DNA of 35,452 nt, taken from contig JAFGCO010000053.1 in the NCBI GenBank assembly GCA_016932575.1, positions 1 to 35,452 of the forward strand, written 5' to 3'. Shown here one piece after another: positions 1-9,034 of the stretch (within the stretch, counting starts at the first letter, position 1; each line of letters begins with the position of its first letter). The translations under genes and the position numbers were made by a program. The stretch is from a bacterium. Its GTDB lineage: Bacteria; Zhuqueibacterota; QNDG01; JAFGCO01. The notes beneath the pieces were generated by a model. It did not search any database. It worked only from the letters and a program-made list of their open reading frames with translations, and was not told the origin of the DNA.

Positions 1-84
1 GCGATGGAAGAGGGCCTTCGTTTTGCGATTCGTGAGGGTGGCCGAACCGTCGGTGCCGGTGTGGTCGGTGAAATTGTTGAATAA
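1..84 (+). CDS. tuf: Elongation factor Tu, C-terminal end (partial)
   Basis: Frame 1 from the window edge reads AMEEGLRFAIREGGRTVGAG and then VVGEIVE before TAA at 82-84. This is the extreme C-terminus of EF-Tu (domain 3), the GTPase that delivers aminoacyl-tRNA to the ribosome. Only 27 residues are inside the window; the start and GTPase domain lie upstream. A tuf gene directly before rpsJ is the classical str-S10 junction and fits the genes that follow at a 21-bp gap. The family call is firm because this C-terminal tail is highly conserved. Confidence 0.95.
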   Translation, partial: AMEEGLRFAIREGGRTVGAGVVGEIVE

Positions 85-105
85 ATATTTGAAAAAGGAT
101 GGATC

Positions 106-414
106 GTGACTGGCCAAAGTATACGGATAAAATTGAAAGCTTATGATCATACGCTGATTGACAAATCGACAGAGAGAATCGTTCGGACTGCAAAATCAAC
201 AGGTGCTGCGATTTCCGGACCGATTCCCTTACCAACAAGAAGAACCATTTATACGGTCAATCGGTCCCCTCATGTCGATAAAAAATCAAGAGAGCAGTTT
301 GAAACCCGGATTCATAATCGGCTGATCGATATTTTAAATGCATCTCCAAAAACCGTGGATGCTCTGATGAAACTGGAGCTTCCGGCCGGGGTTGATGTGG
401 AGATTAAAGTATGA
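106..414 (+). CDS. rpsJ: 30S ribosomal protein S10
   Basis: The 102-residue product matches S10 in length and sequence, with [10 protein letters not shown] near the N-terminus, the GPIPLPTRR loop and the IDI segment before the C-terminus. S10 sits in the 30S head and, in many bacteria, also binds NusB during antitermination. The start is GTG at 106, chosen because an AAAGGA site (94-99) lies about 6 bases upstream and because [10 protein letters not shown] falls at the usual position. It is the first gene of the S10 cluster, 21 bp after tuf. An unusually long 153-bp gap separates it from rplC. Confidence 0.97.
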   Translation: MTGQSIRIKLKAYDHTLIDKSTERIVRTAKSTGAAISGPIPLPTRRTIYTVNRSPHVDKKSREQFETRIHNRLIDILNASPKTVDALMKLELPAGVDVEIKV

Positions 415-567
415 GTTTTCTGTGACCGGTCTTTTCGGTTACCAGATAACATACGGTTTATTCAGGTTGTTTGTTGAAGGCGTAATGCAAGATGTGCTTC
501 AAGTGTATTGAAGTAAAAATGTTTTTTGTGGTTTAACAAGTTTGAGTCAACTGGACGGAGATTATTA
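415..567 (+). promoter_or_regulatory. Long rpsJ-rplC spacer with two hairpins, possible leader or attenuator
   Basis: Most gaps in this operon are under 35 bases; this one is 153. Two inverted repeats are visible. GTGACCG (422-428) pairs with CGGTTAC (436-442) with one G:U pair. CTTCAA (497-502) pairs with TTGAAG (508-513) around a 5-base loop, followed by an AT-rich stretch with six T (522-527). The second resembles a weak intrinsic terminator. The gap lies upstream of rplC-rplD, and L4 autoregulates its own operon through an mRNA leader in E. coli, so a regulatory role is possible. No match to a known leader structure was recognised. Confidence 0.35.
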
Positions 568-1182
568 ATGCGAGGCATATTAGGTAAAAAACTGGGCATG
601 ACACGATTCTTTGATGACAGCGGCTCGCCGGTTGTAGCGACTGTAATAGAAGCCGGTCCATGCACAGTGGTTCAGGTCAAAAAAGAAGAAAACGATGGTT
701 ATAATGCAGTTCAGCTGGGATATTTGGAACAGATGGAAAAACGGGTGACCAAACCATTGATTGGACATTTTAATAAAGCCGGTGTCTCTCCATTTAAGGT
801 GCTTCGAGAAATTCGGGACTTCGATGAGGAGGTCAAGGCAGGAGATGTCATTCAGGTAGACCAGTTTTCCGAGGGAGATATAGTGAAAGTGACGGGTGTT
901 TCTAAGGGGCATGGATTTACCGGTGTTGTCAAACGTCATGGATTCGGCGGCGGACCAAAATCCCATGGCCAATCTGATCGTCATCGCGCTCCCGGCTCTA
1001 TTGGTCAGTCTGCCTATCCGAAACGGGTTTTTAAAGGCATGCGGATGGGTGGACGTATGGGAAACAAAAAACATACGATTCGCAATATGAAAATCGTTAA
1101 AATTGTACCGGAGAAGAATTTAATCTATGTTCATGGGGCCGTACCCGGAGCGCGGAATAGTCTTGTTGAAGTTTACTGTTAG
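568..1182 (+). CDS. rplC: 50S ribosomal protein L3
   Basis: The 204-residue product begins MRGILGKKLGMTRFFDD and contains GHGFTGVVKRHGFGGGPKSH and the GSIGQSAYPKRVFKG loop that reaches the peptidyl transferase centre. L3 is an early assembly protein of the 50S subunit. A longer in-frame reading from 526 exists, but ATG 568 is preferred: it has a GGACGGAG ribosome-binding site at 553-560 and gives the family's normal N-terminus. In some bacteria the Gln in GSIGQ is methylated by PrmB; that residue is present here. The gene is followed by rplD after 27 bases. Confidence 0.97.
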   Translation: MRGILGKKLGMTRFFDDSGSPVVATVIEAGPCTVVQVKKEENDGYNAVQLGYLEQMEKRVTKPLIGHFNKAGVSPFKVLREIRDFDEEVKAGDVIQVDQFSEGDIVKVTGVSKGHGFTGVVKRHGFGGGPKSHGQSDRHRAPGSIGQSAYPKRVFKGMRMGGRMGNKKHTIRNMKIVKIVPEKNLIYVHGAVPGARNSLVEVYC

Positions 1183-1209
1183 TTTATATCGCAATAGATA
1201 GGGAATCAC

Positions 1210-1839
1210 GTGGAATTAAACGTTTATAAGATTGACGGAAAACCATCGGGAGAAAAGGTAAAACTCCCAAAAGAGATCTTTGGTATCGAACCAAACACAC
1301 ATGCCATGTATCTTGGTGTTGTTACAGAAATGTGGAATAGAAGACAAGGCACAAACAAAGCAAAAAACCGTTCGGATGTCCGTGGAGGAGGGCGAAAACC
1401 CTGGAGGCAAAAAGGACGCGGCACTGCTCGAGCGGGCACAATTCGGTCACCACTTTGGGTCGGTGGCGGACGTGTTTTTGGACCATTACCAAGAACGTAT
1501 CACAAGCAGTTGAACAAAAAGTTAAAAACACTTGCCAGAAAGTCTGCTCTGGCGCAGCGCGCCAGGGAAGATAAAATTCGTGTGGTAGAAGATTTTTCCT
1601 TTGAATCTCCGAAAACGAAACAGATGCAGGAGATGATAACAAAGCTTGAATTAAATAATAGCAAAATATTGCTTTTGGTTCCTGATAACGATCAGAATAT
1701 CTGGTTGTCCGGACGAAACATACCGGCAGTGGATGTAAAAGAAGCGAAAAATTTTTCCACGGCTGATGTTTTAAATGCGGAATTGTTGCTGATACAAAAA
1801 AGCGCGATATCGAAATTAAGTGAGGTTTTTAAAAAGTGA
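1210..1839 (+). CDS. rplD: 50S ribosomal protein L4
   Basis: The 209-residue product carries the L4 signature: the extended loop with GTNKAKNRSDVRGGGRKPWR, QKGRGTARAGTIRSP and the GGRVFGP motif that lines the exit tunnel, followed by the globular C-terminal half. L4 binds 23S rRNA, and in gammaproteobacteria it represses its own operon. The GTG start at 1210 follows AGGGA about 6 bases upstream. The stop overlaps the GTG of rplW by four bases (GTGA), so translation of the two is likely coupled. Confidence 0.97.
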   Translation: MELNVYKIDGKPSGEKVKLPKEIFGIEPNTHAMYLGVVTEMWNRRQGTNKAKNRSDVRGGGRKPWRQKGRGTARAGTIRSPLWVGGGRVFGPLPRTYHKQLNKKLKTLARKSALAQRAREDKIRVVEDFSFESPKTKQMQEMITKLELNNSKILLLVPDNDQNIWLSGRNIPAVDVKEAKNFSTADVLNAELLLIQKSAISKLSEVFKK

Positions 1840-2126
1840 AGGAAAAAAGAAATATCATCATTCGGCCCTTGATTACTGAAAAAATGTCAACCCTGCAAGA
1901 GGATGAAAACAAGGTGGCATTTGTGGTTGATTGGGAGGCCAATAAAATTGAAGTACGCAAGGCTGTTGAAAAAAAATTCAATGTCAAGGTGGATAAAGTT
2001 ACAACCATGTGTATGAAAGGTAAGCTGAAAAAGATGGGAAGGTATCAAGGTAAACGTTCTCATTGGAAAAAAGCCATTGTGACATTGTCAGAGGGTTTTA
2101 ATATCGATTTTTTTGAGGGTAGGTAG
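1836..2126 (+). CDS. rplW: 50S ribosomal protein L23
   Basis: This 96-residue protein starts [16 protein letters not shown], the standard L23 opening, and has the basic [20 protein letters not shown] loop. L23 lies at the tunnel exit and docks trigger factor and SRP. The GTG start overlaps the rplD stop by four bases. Length is typical for the family (about 95-100 residues). rplB begins only 5 bases after its stop, and the ribosome-binding site of rplB lies inside the end of this gene. Confidence 0.96.
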   Translation: MKEKRNIIIRPLITEKMSTLQEDENKVAFVVDWEANKIEVRKAVEKKFNVKVDKVTTMCMKGKLKKMGRYQGKRSHWKKAIVTLSEGFNIDFFEGR

Positions 2127-2131
2127 CTTTT

Positions 2132-2956
2132 ATGCCAGTGAAATCGTTTCGACCAATTACTCCGACTCAACGGTTTAAGACGGTCTCAACATTTGAAGAG
2201 ATCACAAAATCCACGCCCGAAAAGTCACTTTGCGTACCTGTGAATAAAAAAGCAGGGCGTAATAATAAGGGGCGCATTACAGTGCGGCGACGGGGCGGCG
2301 GGCAGAAACGCCATTATCGAATCATTGATTTCAAAAGGAATAAGGATGATATCCCAGCCAGGGTGGTTTCCGTTGAATATGATCCGAATCGTTCGGCAAG
2401 GATAGCGCTGTTATCGTATGCAGATGGTGAAAAACGATATATTATTGCTCCTGAAGGATTGAAAGTTGGTGATGTTTTAAAATCCGGCGAGAACGCAGAA
2501 ATTCGAACGGGCAATGTTTTACCTTTAGGCAAAATTCCGTTAGGTACAGAGATTCATAATGTCGAAATCCAGCCTGGGCATGGAGGACAGATGGTTCGAG
2601 GGGCTGGAGCCGGTGCACGTTTGATGGCGCGTGAGGGCAATTATGTGCAAATCAAACTGCCATCCGGTGAGGTTCGAATGATTCGTATTGAATGTCGGGC
2701 AACCATAGGGCAGGTAGGAAATGTCGATCATATCAATATCAGTCTCGGCAAGGCCGGACGATCTCGATGGTTAGGACGACGTCCTAAGGTCCGGGGTGTT
2801 GTGATGAATCCTGTTGATCATCCGATGGGTGGCGGTGAAGGCAAGTCATCGGGTGGACGTCATCCAACAACTCCGTGGGGCAAACCGACAAAAGGGTATA
2901 AGACACGTAAAAAACATAAGAAATCAGATGCCTATATTGTCAAGAGAAGAAAGTAG
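2132..2956 (+). CDS. rplB: 50S ribosomal protein L2
   Basis: The 274-residue product has every L2 landmark: an N-terminal [12 protein letters not shown] extension, the RNA-binding OB and SH3-like domains with [20 protein letters not shown], and the C-terminal [20 protein letters not shown] segment. That segment includes the conserved histidine placed near the peptidyl transferase centre. L2 is needed for subunit association and peptide-bond formation. The start is ATG at 2132 with GAGGGTAGG just upstream, overlapping the end of rplW. Length is as expected (about 275 residues). Confidence 0.98.
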   Translation: MPVKSFRPITPTQRFKTVSTFEEITKSTPEKSLCVPVNKKAGRNNKGRITVRRRGGGQKRHYRIIDFKRNKDDIPARVVSVEYDPNRSARIALLSYADGEKRYIIAPEGLKVGDVLKSGENAEIRTGNVLPLGKIPLGTEIHNVEIQPGHGGQMVRGAGAGARLMAREGNYVQIKLPSGEVRMIRIECRATIGQVGNVDHINISLGKAGRSRWLGRRPKVRGVVMNPVDHPMGGGEGKSSGGRHPTTPWGKPTKGYKTRKKHKKSDAYIVKRRK

Positions 2957-2965
2957 GGAGCTCGA

Positions 2966-3250
2966 ATGGCGCGTTCAGTAAAAAAAGGTCCATATATTGA
3001 TGAGAAGCTGTCCGGGAAAATTGATCAGCTGAATAAAAGCAATCAGAAGAAAGTGATTAAAACCTGGGCAAGGAGAAGTACAATTCCACCTGAATTTGTG
3101 GGGCATACCATCGCCGTTCATAATGGGAACAAGTTTATCCCCGTATTTATTACCGAAAATATGGTGGGGCATAAATTGGGTGAATTTTCACCATCACGCA
3201 TTTTTCGTGGTCATAGCGGAAAAAAGGCAGACGCTGCAACCCGCCTATAA
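2966..3250 (+). CDS. rpsS: 30S ribosomal protein S19
   Basis: The product is 94 residues and opens [15 protein letters not shown], with [20 protein letters not shown] and the closing [18 protein letters not shown], all diagnostic of S19. It is a 30S head protein that contacts S13 and the intersubunit bridge region. AGGGAG upstream of ATG 2966 supports the start. It sits between rplB (9-bp gap) and rplV (18-bp gap), in conserved S10-cluster order. Confidence 0.97.
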   Translation: MARSVKKGPYIDEKLSGKIDQLNKSNQKKVIKTWARRSTIPPEFVGHTIAVHNGNKFIPVFITENMVGHKLGEFSPSRIFRGHSGKKADAATRL

Positions 3251-3268
3251 CCAAGGAGTTATTTTTAT

Positions 3269-3622
3269 ATGGAAGCGAAAGCTGTAGCAAAATATATTCG
3301 AATGTCGCCTCGTAAAGTTCGGCAGGTCGCAGATATGATTCGTGGAAAATCTGTGGAGGATGCCATCAACATGTTGCATTTTGTACCCAAACGGGCGTCA
3401 CTTCCTGTTGAAAAGGTGTTAAGATCTGCAGTGGCGAATGCTTTGAATAAGGAAGAGGGATCCAAGCTGGATCCTGAAGATTTTCATGTTAAAACAATAT
3501 GGGTAGATCAAGGTCCTACGATGCGAAGGTATAATCCGGGACCGATGGGCCGGGCTTCAATCATTCGGAAGCGGTCATGTCATGTGGCTGTCGTGGTTTC
3601 CGACGGTCAAAAAACAGAATAA
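3269..3622 (+). CDS. rplV: 50S ribosomal protein L22
   Basis: The 117-residue protein has the L22 fold signatures: [17 protein letters not shown], a central helix with SAVANALNK, and the long beta-hairpin [19 protein letters not shown] that lines the exit tunnel and is a known macrolide-resistance position. It ends with the basic [15 protein letters not shown]. The ATG at 3269 follows AAGGAG. The 13 bases to the TTG start of rpsC contain that gene's AGGAGG site. Confidence 0.97.
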   Translation: MEAKAVAKYIRMSPRKVRQVADMIRGKSVEDAINMLHFVPKRASLPVEKVLRSAVANALNKEEGSKLDPEDFHVKTIWVDQGPTMRRYNPGPMGRASIIRKRSCHVAVVVSDGQKTE

Positions 3623-3635
3623 TCAGGAGGCAATT

Positions 3636-4271
3636 TTGGGACAAAAAACCAACCCTATTGGATTTCGGCTGGGTGTGATTCGATCATGGAAATCTCTGTG
3701 GTTTGATGAGAAAACATTTGCAAATAAATTGAGTGAAGATATCATGCTGCGGAATTATATTGAAAAGCGTCTTCCCAATGCAGGTATTTCTCAAATTGAA
3801 ATTAAACGGACACCAAAACGAATTACTTTAACTGTCCATACAGCGCGTCCGGGCATTGTTATTGGCAAGAAAGGTGCTGAAGTCGACAAACTGAAAGAAG
3901 AGCTTCAGCGATTGACTTCAAAAGAGGTGCAGTTGAATGTACATGAAATCAAGCGGCCTGAACTGGACGCACATCTGGTCGCCGAGAATGTAGCCAGACA
4001 ACTTGAATCCAAGGTGTCATTTCGTAGGGCCATGAAGCGGGCAATTACAGCGACCATGCGAATGGGAGCAGAAGGCGTGAGAATCTGCTGTTCCGGTCGG
4101 CTGGGAGGCGCTGAAATGGCGCGTCGGGAACAATATAAAGAGGGCCGTATTCCTCTGCACACGTTGCGTGCCGACATTGATTATGCCACAATTGTGGCCA
4201 AGACAACATACGGGACCATTGGTGTGAAAGTATGGATTTGCAAAGGTGAAATTATTGGTGCAGTTTCATAA
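3636..4271 (+). CDS. rpsC: 30S ribosomal protein S3
   Basis: The 211-residue product begins (M)[17 protein letters not shown], has the KH domain with [18 protein letters not shown], and the C-terminal domain with [19 protein letters not shown] and the [12 protein letters not shown] strand. S3 forms part of the mRNA entry pore and its helicase activity. The start is TTG at 3636. An in-frame ATG at 3582 would add 18 residues overlapping rplV and would disrupt the family N-terminus, whereas AGGAGG at 3625-3630 sits 5 bases before the TTG. The length is close to the family average. Confidence 0.96.
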   Translation: MGQKTNPIGFRLGVIRSWKSLWFDEKTFANKLSEDIMLRNYIEKRLPNAGISQIEIKRTPKRITLTVHTARPGIVIGKKGAEVDKLKEELQRLTSKEVQLNVHEIKRPELDAHLVAENVARQLESKVSFRRAMKRAITATMRMGAEGVRICCSGRLGGAEMARREQYKEGRIPLHTLRADIDYATIVAKTTYGTIGVKVWICKGEIIGAVS

Positions 4272-4309
4272 AATGAATTATTGATAGAAAGCATCGGAGT
4301 TATTTAAAA

Positions 4310-4735
4310 ATGTTAATGCCAAAAAAAGTAAAATGGAGAAAACAGCAAAAAGGACGTATGCGAGGAAAGGCCTATCGTGGCGCTACTCTTTCCTTCGGGA
4401 CATATGGGCTGCGTGCTGTTGCTCCTGGCTGGATTACAAGCCGGCAAATTGAATCTGCCCGTATTGCTATTACACGTTACGTACGAAGAGGCGGAAAATT
4501 ATGGATCCGGATTTTTCCGGACAAACCCATTACAATCAAACCTGCGGAAACCAGAATGGGAAAGGGAAAGGGGAGCCCCGAGTATTGGGTCGCTGTGATT
4601 AAACCGGGCCGGATTCTTTTTGAGCTGGAAGGTGTGCCCTTTGATACAGCAAAAGAAGCCATGCGATTGGCTTCTTATAAATTACCGGTAAAAACAAAAT
4701 TTATTGCATTGATTGAAGGAGATGCTACTTCATGA
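4310..4735 (+). CDS. rplP: 50S ribosomal protein L16
   Basis: The 141-residue product reads [20 protein letters not shown] and then [20 protein letters not shown], with [20 protein letters not shown], which is classic L16. L16 organises the A-site tRNA binding area of the 50S. The ATG at 4310 is used because many family members begin MLMPK; the ATG at 4316 is an alternative. A CGGAG site precedes it. The stop overlaps the start of rpmC in an ATGA junction, indicating translational coupling. Confidence 0.97.
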   Translation: MLMPKKVKWRKQQKGRMRGKAYRGATLSFGTYGLRAVAPGWITSRQIESARIAITRYVRRGGKLWIRIFPDKPITIKPAETRMGKGKGSPEYWVAVIKPGRILFELEGVPFDTAKEAMRLASYKLPVKTKFIALIEGDATS

Positions 4736-4953
4736 TTAAAATGGAAGATATTAAACAGCTTCCTTTGGAAGAATTGAAAATAAGGCTTCAGGATGCCGAG
4801 GAAGAATTGTCTAATTTAAGATTCCAATTGGCACTTCATCAGTTGGATGATCCGTTGAAAGTACGCCATATGCGACGCAGTGTGGCTCGTATCAAGACCG
4901 TGATCAGAGAATATGAGCTGGGATTGAAAAAATCCACACAATCCCAGAATTGA
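4732..4953 (+). CDS. rpmC: 50S ribosomal protein L29
   Basis: This 73-residue helical protein has [40 protein letters not shown] and [13 protein letters not shown], the two-helix L29 pattern. L29 binds near the tunnel exit next to L23. It overlaps rplP by four bases and is followed after 10 bases by rpsQ, whose GAGGAG site fills the gap. Length is within the usual 60-75 residues. Confidence 0.96.
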   Translation: MIKMEDIKQLPLEELKIRLQDAEEELSNLRFQLALHQLDDPLKVRHMRRSVARIKTVIREYELGLKKSTQSQN

Positions 4954-4963
4954 GGAGAACGGA

Positions 4964-5221
4964 ATGACTGAAAGAGCAACAAGAAAAGCCTTTATTGGTC
5001 AGGTCATCAGTAATAAGATGGATAAGACGATCACTGTCGCTGTCGAACGTAAAGTCCGTCATCCTTTGTATGGTAAATATGTTAAGAAAACAACCAAGTT
5101 CAAAGCCCATGATGCAGAAAATGCCTGTAGCCAGGGAGATCTTGTGCGTATCATGGAAACGAGGCCATATAGCCGGCATAAACGATGGCGTCTGGTTGAA
5201 ATTGTTGAAAAAGCGAAATAA
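4964..5221 (+). CDS. rpsQ: 30S ribosomal protein S17
   Basis: The 85-residue protein shows the S17 OB-fold pattern: [40 protein letters not shown], and [20 protein letters not shown] near the C-terminus. S17 is a primary 16S rRNA-binding protein of the 30S body. ATG 4964 follows GAGGAGAACGG. It lies in standard order between rpmC and rplN. Confidence 0.97.
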   Translation: MTERATRKAFIGQVISNKMDKTITVAVERKVRHPLYGKYVKKTTKFKAHDAENACSQGDLVRIMETRPYSRHKRWRLVEIVEKAK

Positions 5222-5247
5222 TTCATGTTGAGAACGAGGCAAATTCG

Positions 5248-5616
5248 ATGATTCAGCAGCAAAGTAGATTGAATGTAGCAGACAATACAGGGGCCAAAAG
5301 CGTCCAGTGTATTAAGGTTTTAGGTGGATCCAAGAGACGATATGGCCATGTTGGCGATATTATTATCGTATCTGTAAAAACTGCAGTACCCGGGGGGAGT
5401 GTAAAAAAAGGGGATGTCAGTAAAGCGGTTATCGTTCGTACGAAAAAAGAAATTGGACGTAATGATGGATCGTATGTTCGCTTTGATGATAATGCAGTTG
5501 TGCTGATCAATGATCAACAGGAACCCCGTGGTACCCGTATTTTCGGTCCTGTTGCCAGGGAATTGCGTGAAAGGCAGTTTATGAAAATCGTATCTTTGGC
5601 ACCTGAAGTGCTCTAA
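5248..5616 (+). CDS. rplN: 50S ribosomal protein L14
   Basis: The 122-residue product begins [20 protein letters not shown] and includes [40 protein letters not shown] and the final [20 protein letters not shown]. This is a full-length and very typical L14 (122 residues in E. coli). L14 forms intersubunit bridge B8. GAGG upstream of ATG 5248 fits, 26 bases after rpsQ. It is the first gene of the spc-type segment. Confidence 0.98.
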   Translation: MIQQQSRLNVADNTGAKSVQCIKVLGGSKRRYGHVGDIIIVSVKTAVPGGSVKKGDVSKAVIVRTKKEIGRNDGSYVRFDDNAVVLINDQQEPRGTRIFGPVARELRERQFMKIVSLAPEVL

Positions 5617-5635
5617 AGTATATGGAGAGGACTCT

Positions 5636-5956
5636 ATGAAAGTGATTAAAAATGATACAGTCCTGGTTATTTCAGGAAACTATAAAGGGAAAAAGGGAAA
5701 GGTGCTGAAAGTTTTTCCAAAAGCAAACCGTGTGGTTGTTGAAGGTGTCAATTTCGTTAAACGACACACGCGGCCAACTCCCAAAAATCAGCAGGGGGGG
5801 ATTGTGGAAAAAGAAGCACCGATCCATGTTTCCAAATTAATGGTCATCTGTCCAAAGTGCGATACACCCGCCCGAATTGGCAGAGAGGTATTGGAAGACG
5901 GAACACGTGTCCGGATTTGTAAAAATTGTGAGGAAATGATTGTCTCATCGTCTTAA
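5636..5956 (+). CDS. rplX: 50S ribosomal protein L24, zinc-ribbon form
   Basis: The 106-residue protein has the KOW motif [20 protein letters not shown] followed by [13 protein letters not shown]. In the C-terminal half, CPKC (residues about 79-82) and CKNC (about 97-100) form a four-cysteine pair expected to bind zinc; this form of L24 is found in many but not all bacteria. L24 initiates 50S assembly on 23S rRNA. GGAGAGGA precedes ATG 5636, 19 bases after rplN. Confidence 0.96.
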   Translation: MKVIKNDTVLVISGNYKGKKGKVLKVFPKANRVVVEGVNFVKRHTRPTPKNQQGGIVEKEAPIHVSKLMVICPKCDTPARIGREVLEDGTRVRICKNCEEMIVSSS

Positions 5957-5981
5957 TTGATGAAGAGGAGTAGATTGCATA

Positions 5982-6563
5982 ATGGCAAAAACAAAAGAAA
6001 AATATATACCCCGGTTACAGGAGAAATATTTCAAAGAGATTTTGCCGGGTATGACCAAAAAATTTGGTTATAAGAATGTCATGCAGGTGCCGAAAATTGA
6101 AAAGGTTGCTTTAAATATGGGTGTGGGTGAATCCACACAAGATGCCAAGTTTTTAGAGGCTGCCATCACGGATTTGACAGCAATTGCTGGTCAGAAAGCA
6201 GTGCCGACGAAAGCCAAAAAAGCAATTTCAAATTTTAAGCTTCGTGCAGGAATGTCTATTGGTTGCCGTGTAACATTAAGAAGATCTCGAATGTATGAAT
6301 TTCTTGATCGGTTTTTAAATGTTGCGCTTCCCCGTGTGCGTGATTTTCGGGGTATCAGTGATCGTGGTTTTGATGGACGGGGTAATTATACGGTTGGCAT
6401 CAAGGAACAGATTATCTTCCCGGAAATTAATTATGATAAAGTTCTGAAGATTCGTGGCCTGAATGTCACAATTATTACAACAGCAAACACAGATGAAGAA
6501 GCGTTTGAACTGTTAAGATTGTTCGGGATGCCTTTTCAGAAGCGCAACAATCAAGCAGCCTAA
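5982..6563 (+). CDS. rplE: 50S ribosomal protein L5
   Basis: The 193-residue product contains the L5 signatures: [75 protein letters not shown] and the [11 protein letters not shown] block. L5 binds 5S rRNA and contacts the P-site tRNA. It is about 14 residues longer than the 179-residue E. coli protein because of short N- and C-terminal extensions. AGAGGAG lies ahead of ATG 5982. The order rplX-rplE-rpsN is conserved. Confidence 0.97.
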   Translation: MAKTKEKYIPRLQEKYFKEILPGMTKKFGYKNVMQVPKIEKVALNMGVGESTQDAKFLEAAITDLTAIAGQKAVPTKAKKAISNFKLRAGMSIGCRVTLRRSRMYEFLDRFLNVALPRVRDFRGISDRGFDGRGNYTVGIKEQIIFPEINYDKVLKIRGLNVTIITTANTDEEAFELLRLFGMPFQKRNNQAA

Positions 6564-6597
6564 CTCAAAGTATGGATATTAACCATAGGAGACTTGC

Positions 6598-6783
6598 GTG
6601 GCTAAAAAAGCATTGATCGCTAAACAAAAACGAAAACCGAAATTTAATGTACGAAAGTACAACCGATGCAGTCGTTGCGGTCGGTCTCGTGCTTATATGA
6701 GAAAGTTCGATTTATGTCGTATTTGTTTTCGTGAGTTAGCACTATCGGGTGAAATACCCGGAGTGAAAAAGGCAAGTTGGTAG
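6598..6783 (+). CDS. rpsN: 30S ribosomal protein S14, type Z (zinc-binding)
   Basis: This 61-residue protein is the short, zinc-binding S14 type: CSRC (residues about 24-27) and CRIC (about 40-43) flank [11 protein letters not shown], and it ends [18 protein letters not shown]. The long zinc-free form of about 100 residues is therefore not what is encoded here. The start is GTG at 6598, giving (M)[20 protein letters not shown], with ATAGGAG 8-14 bases upstream. It is one of five zinc-type proteins in this operon. Confidence 0.97.
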   Translation: MAKKALIAKQKRKPKFNVRKYNRCSRCGRSRAYMRKFDLCRICFRELALSGEIPGVKKASW

Positions 6784-6825
6784 TTAACTTATTTATTCCG
6801 ACGTGTTAGTCGTAGGAGATTCTTT

Positions 6826-7224
6826 ATGTCGATGAATGATCCGATTGCAGATTTTTTAACACGGATTCGAAATGCACAAATGGCCAAATTCGGCAAAGTA
6901 GATATTCCGGCTTCAAATGTACTGAAAGAGATGACCCAGCTTATGAAAGAAGAAGGATATATTCTGAATTATACATTTATTGATGATAATAAGCAGGGAA
7001 TTATTCGCATCTATCTGAAATATGGTGATCAAAAAAGACCCGCCATTTCCGGATTAAAACGGGTGAGCCGTCCGGGATTGCGACGATATGTCAATGCGTC
7101 TGATATCCCCCGCGTATTAAATGGCCTGGGCATAGCCGTTTTATCGACTTCCAAGGGAGTGTTAACAAATAAGCAGGCCAGAAAAAACAATGTCGGCGGA
7201 GAGGTTCTTTGCTACATTTGGTAA
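6826..7224 (+). CDS. rpsH: 30S ribosomal protein S8
   Basis: The 132-residue product starts [20 protein letters not shown], has the [19 protein letters not shown] strand, and closes with [20 protein letters not shown] and [10 protein letters not shown], the standard S8 C-terminus. S8 binds the central domain of 16S rRNA and in E. coli is the translational repressor of the spc operon. AGGAGA precedes ATG 6826. Twenty-five bases separate its stop from the TTG start of rplF. Confidence 0.97.
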   Translation: MSMNDPIADFLTRIRNAQMAKFGKVDIPASNVLKEMTQLMKEEGYILNYTFIDDNKQGIIRIYLKYGDQKRPAISGLKRVSRPGLRRYVNASDIPRVLNGLGIAVLSTSKGVLTNKQARKNNVGGEVLCYIW

Positions 7225-7249
7225 TTATTTGTCAAATAAGGAGTTAACG

Positions 7250-7786
7250 TTGTCACGGGTAGGAAAATCACTGATACATCTTCCAGAAGGTGTCCAAGTC
7301 GAAAAGAAGGGTCATGATATTATTGTGAAGGGGCAGAAGGGCGAACTGAAACAAGCCATTCATCCTGATATTAAAGTCATTATTGAAGAAAACACAATTC
7401 AGGTTGAACGTCCCAGTGAAAACAAATTTCACAAATCGCTGCATGGTTTGACACGCTCTCTCATCCAGAATATGATTACGGGAATGACCGATGGATTTGA
7501 AAAAAAACTCGAAATAGTTGGTGTCGGCTATCGTGCAGAAATGAAGGGAAAAACTCTGGCGTTGCAATTGGGTTATTCTCATCCAATCTATTTTATTCCG
7601 CCGGATGGAATTATTCTCGAAGTAACTTCTCCCACAAATATTACTGTAAAAGGAATCGATAAGCAGTTGGTGGGTCAAGTGGCCGCAAAAATTCGTTCGT
7701 TTCGGTTACCCGAACCTTATAAGGGAAAGGGTGTTCGATACGAAAAAGAATATGTACGGCGAAAAGCCGGTAAGGCGACAGCGTAA
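7250..7786 (+). CDS. rplF: 50S ribosomal protein L6
   Basis: The 178-residue product begins (M)SRVGKSLIHLPEGVQVEKKG and has two L6 repeats, the GMTDGFEKKLEIVGVGYRAE block and the C-terminal IRSFRLPEPYKGKGVRYEKE. The start is the TTG at 7250. An in-frame ATG at 7190 lies inside rpsH and would add 20 residues foreign to the family, while AAGGAG (7238-7243) is 6 bases before the TTG. L6 sits near the factor-binding site. Length equals the family norm. Confidence 0.96.
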   Translation: MSRVGKSLIHLPEGVQVEKKGHDIIVKGQKGELKQAIHPDIKVIIEENTIQVERPSENKFHKSLHGLTRSLIQNMITGMTDGFEKKLEIVGVGYRAEMKGKTLALQLGYSHPIYFIPPDGIILEVTSPTNITVKGIDKQLVGQVAAKIRSFRLPEPYKGKGVRYEKEYVRRKAGKATA

Positions 7787-7811
7787 TTACTATTGGTAAG
7801 GATTTTGGATT

Positions 7812-8186
7812 ATGGCGAATCTTAGCGAAATTCGAAGAGTGAGAAGAGAAAGAATCAAAAGACGTATTCATAAAAAAGTAAGCGGGACTCCAGATAAACC
7901 CAGATTGGTTGTGTTTCGAAGCCTTAAGGGGATGAGCGCCCAGCTGGTTGATGATTCAAATCAGAAAACATTGATCACAATTTCAAGTCTTTCAAAAGAA
8001 CTGGCACCGGAAATAAACAAGGCCAAGGGGAAGATTGAAGTTGCAAAGATAGTAGGCAAGGCTATTGGAGAAGAAGCCAAAAAGAGGAAAATTAATACTG
8101 CCATTTTTGATCGCAGCGGTTATCTTTACCATGGCCGGGTAAAGGCCCTCGCCGATGGTGCAAGAGAAGCCGGTTTAAAATTTTAG
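7812..8186 (+). CDS. rplR: 50S ribosomal protein L18
   Basis: The 124-residue product has the basic N-terminus RRVRRERIKRRIHKKVSGTP, then KPRLVVFRSLKGMSAQLVDD and the FDRSGYLYHGRVKALADGAR motif near the C-terminus, which defines L18. L18 binds 5S rRNA together with L5 and L25. ATG 7812 follows AAGGA. An 88-base gap to rpsE carries nothing recognisable apart from the rpsE ribosome-binding site. Confidence 0.97.
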   Translation: MANLSEIRRVRRERIKRRIHKKVSGTPDKPRLVVFRSLKGMSAQLVDDSNQKTLITISSLSKELAPEINKAKGKIEVAKIVGKAIGEEAKKRKINTAIFDRSGYLYHGRVKALADGAREAGLKF

Positions 8187-8274
8187 CCGGCCGAAATCAT
8201 TTTAAAATGAGTGTGGATATTCAAGTACGGGTGTTAAATAAAGAATTATTAAGATCCAAGAAACGGAGTTACTG

Positions 8275-8775
8275 TTGGAAAAGATCAATCCCAGCGAGTT
8301 GGATTTAAAGGAACGCGTTGTTCACATTAATCGGGTTGCCAAAGTGGTTAAGGGGGGCAGGCGGTTTAGTTTTAACGCTATCGTGGTTGTTGGTGACGGT
8401 AAATGTCATGTTGGTGTCGGTTTGGGAAAGGCCAATGAATTGACAAGTGCTATTTCCAAAGGATCTGAAAATGCAAAAAAGGCTTTGGTACGCATTCCGA
8501 TTATTAATGATACGATTCCGCATGCGGTACTCTCAAAATATGGAGCAGGGAAAGTGCTGCTAAAACCGGCCTCACCAGGAACCGGAGTGATTGCAGGAGG
8601 ACCGGTTCGCGCGGTTGTGGAATCTGCCGGAATCCATAATATTCTCACCAAGTCTCTCGGTTCAGCCAATCCACACAATGTTGTCAAGGCAACCATGCAG
8701 GGATTGGAAGAATTGCGAGATGCGATGGCTGTAGCCAGAGAAAGAGGAAAAACTGTGAAAGAGATGTTTGAATAA
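8275..8775 (+). CDS. rpsE: 30S ribosomal protein S5
   Basis: The 166-residue protein includes [40 protein letters not shown], the [15 protein letters not shown] double-stranded-RNA-binding block and [20 protein letters not shown], all S5. S5 shapes the mRNA entry channel and decoding fidelity. The start is TTG at 8275 with GGAG at 8265-8268, 6 bases upstream; no closer ATG restores the N-terminus. Length matches E. coli S5 (167). Confidence 0.96.
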   Translation: MEKINPSELDLKERVVHINRVAKVVKGGRRFSFNAIVVVGDGKCHVGVGLGKANELTSAISKGSENAKKALVRIPIINDTIPHAVLSKYGAGKVLLKPASPGTGVIAGGPVRAVVESAGIHNILTKSLGSANPHNVVKATMQGLEELRDAMAVARERGKTVKEMFE

Positions 8776-8787
8776 GGATATTTTCCA

Positions 8788-8970
8788 ATGGCAAAATTAA
8801 AAATTACTCAAGTTCGCAGTACAATCAAGCGTCAGGAAAACCAAAAGAGAACCATGACTGCTTTGGGATTAAGAAAATTACATCAGACAGTCATTCATAA
8901 TGATACACCCCAGATTCGGGGGATGGTTCGAAAAGTGTCTCACTTACTGAAAGTTGAAGAAGTCAAATAG
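8788..8970 (+). CDS. rpmD: 50S ribosomal protein L30
   Basis: This 60-residue protein reads [20 protein letters not shown], then [20 protein letters not shown] and [17 protein letters not shown], a complete bacterial L30. L30 is a peripheral 50S protein, absent from some phyla, so its presence is a small taxonomic clue. AAGGA precedes ATG 8788, 12 bases after rpsE. A 64-base gap follows before rplO. Confidence 0.96.
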   Translation: MAKLKITQVRSTIKRQENQKRTMTALGLRKLHQTVIHNDTPQIRGMVRKVSHLLKVEEVK

Positions 8971-9034
8971 GATCTGTTGCCTCAGAGGCTTTGAAAAAAA
9001 GAGATAAGTATTACCGATTGTTATCGAGGATATT

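Noticed and set aside
580-1074. A 164-codon open frame on the - strand inside rplC
   Set aside because: It is antisense to L3, has no family resemblance and no start signals; a shadow of the real gene.
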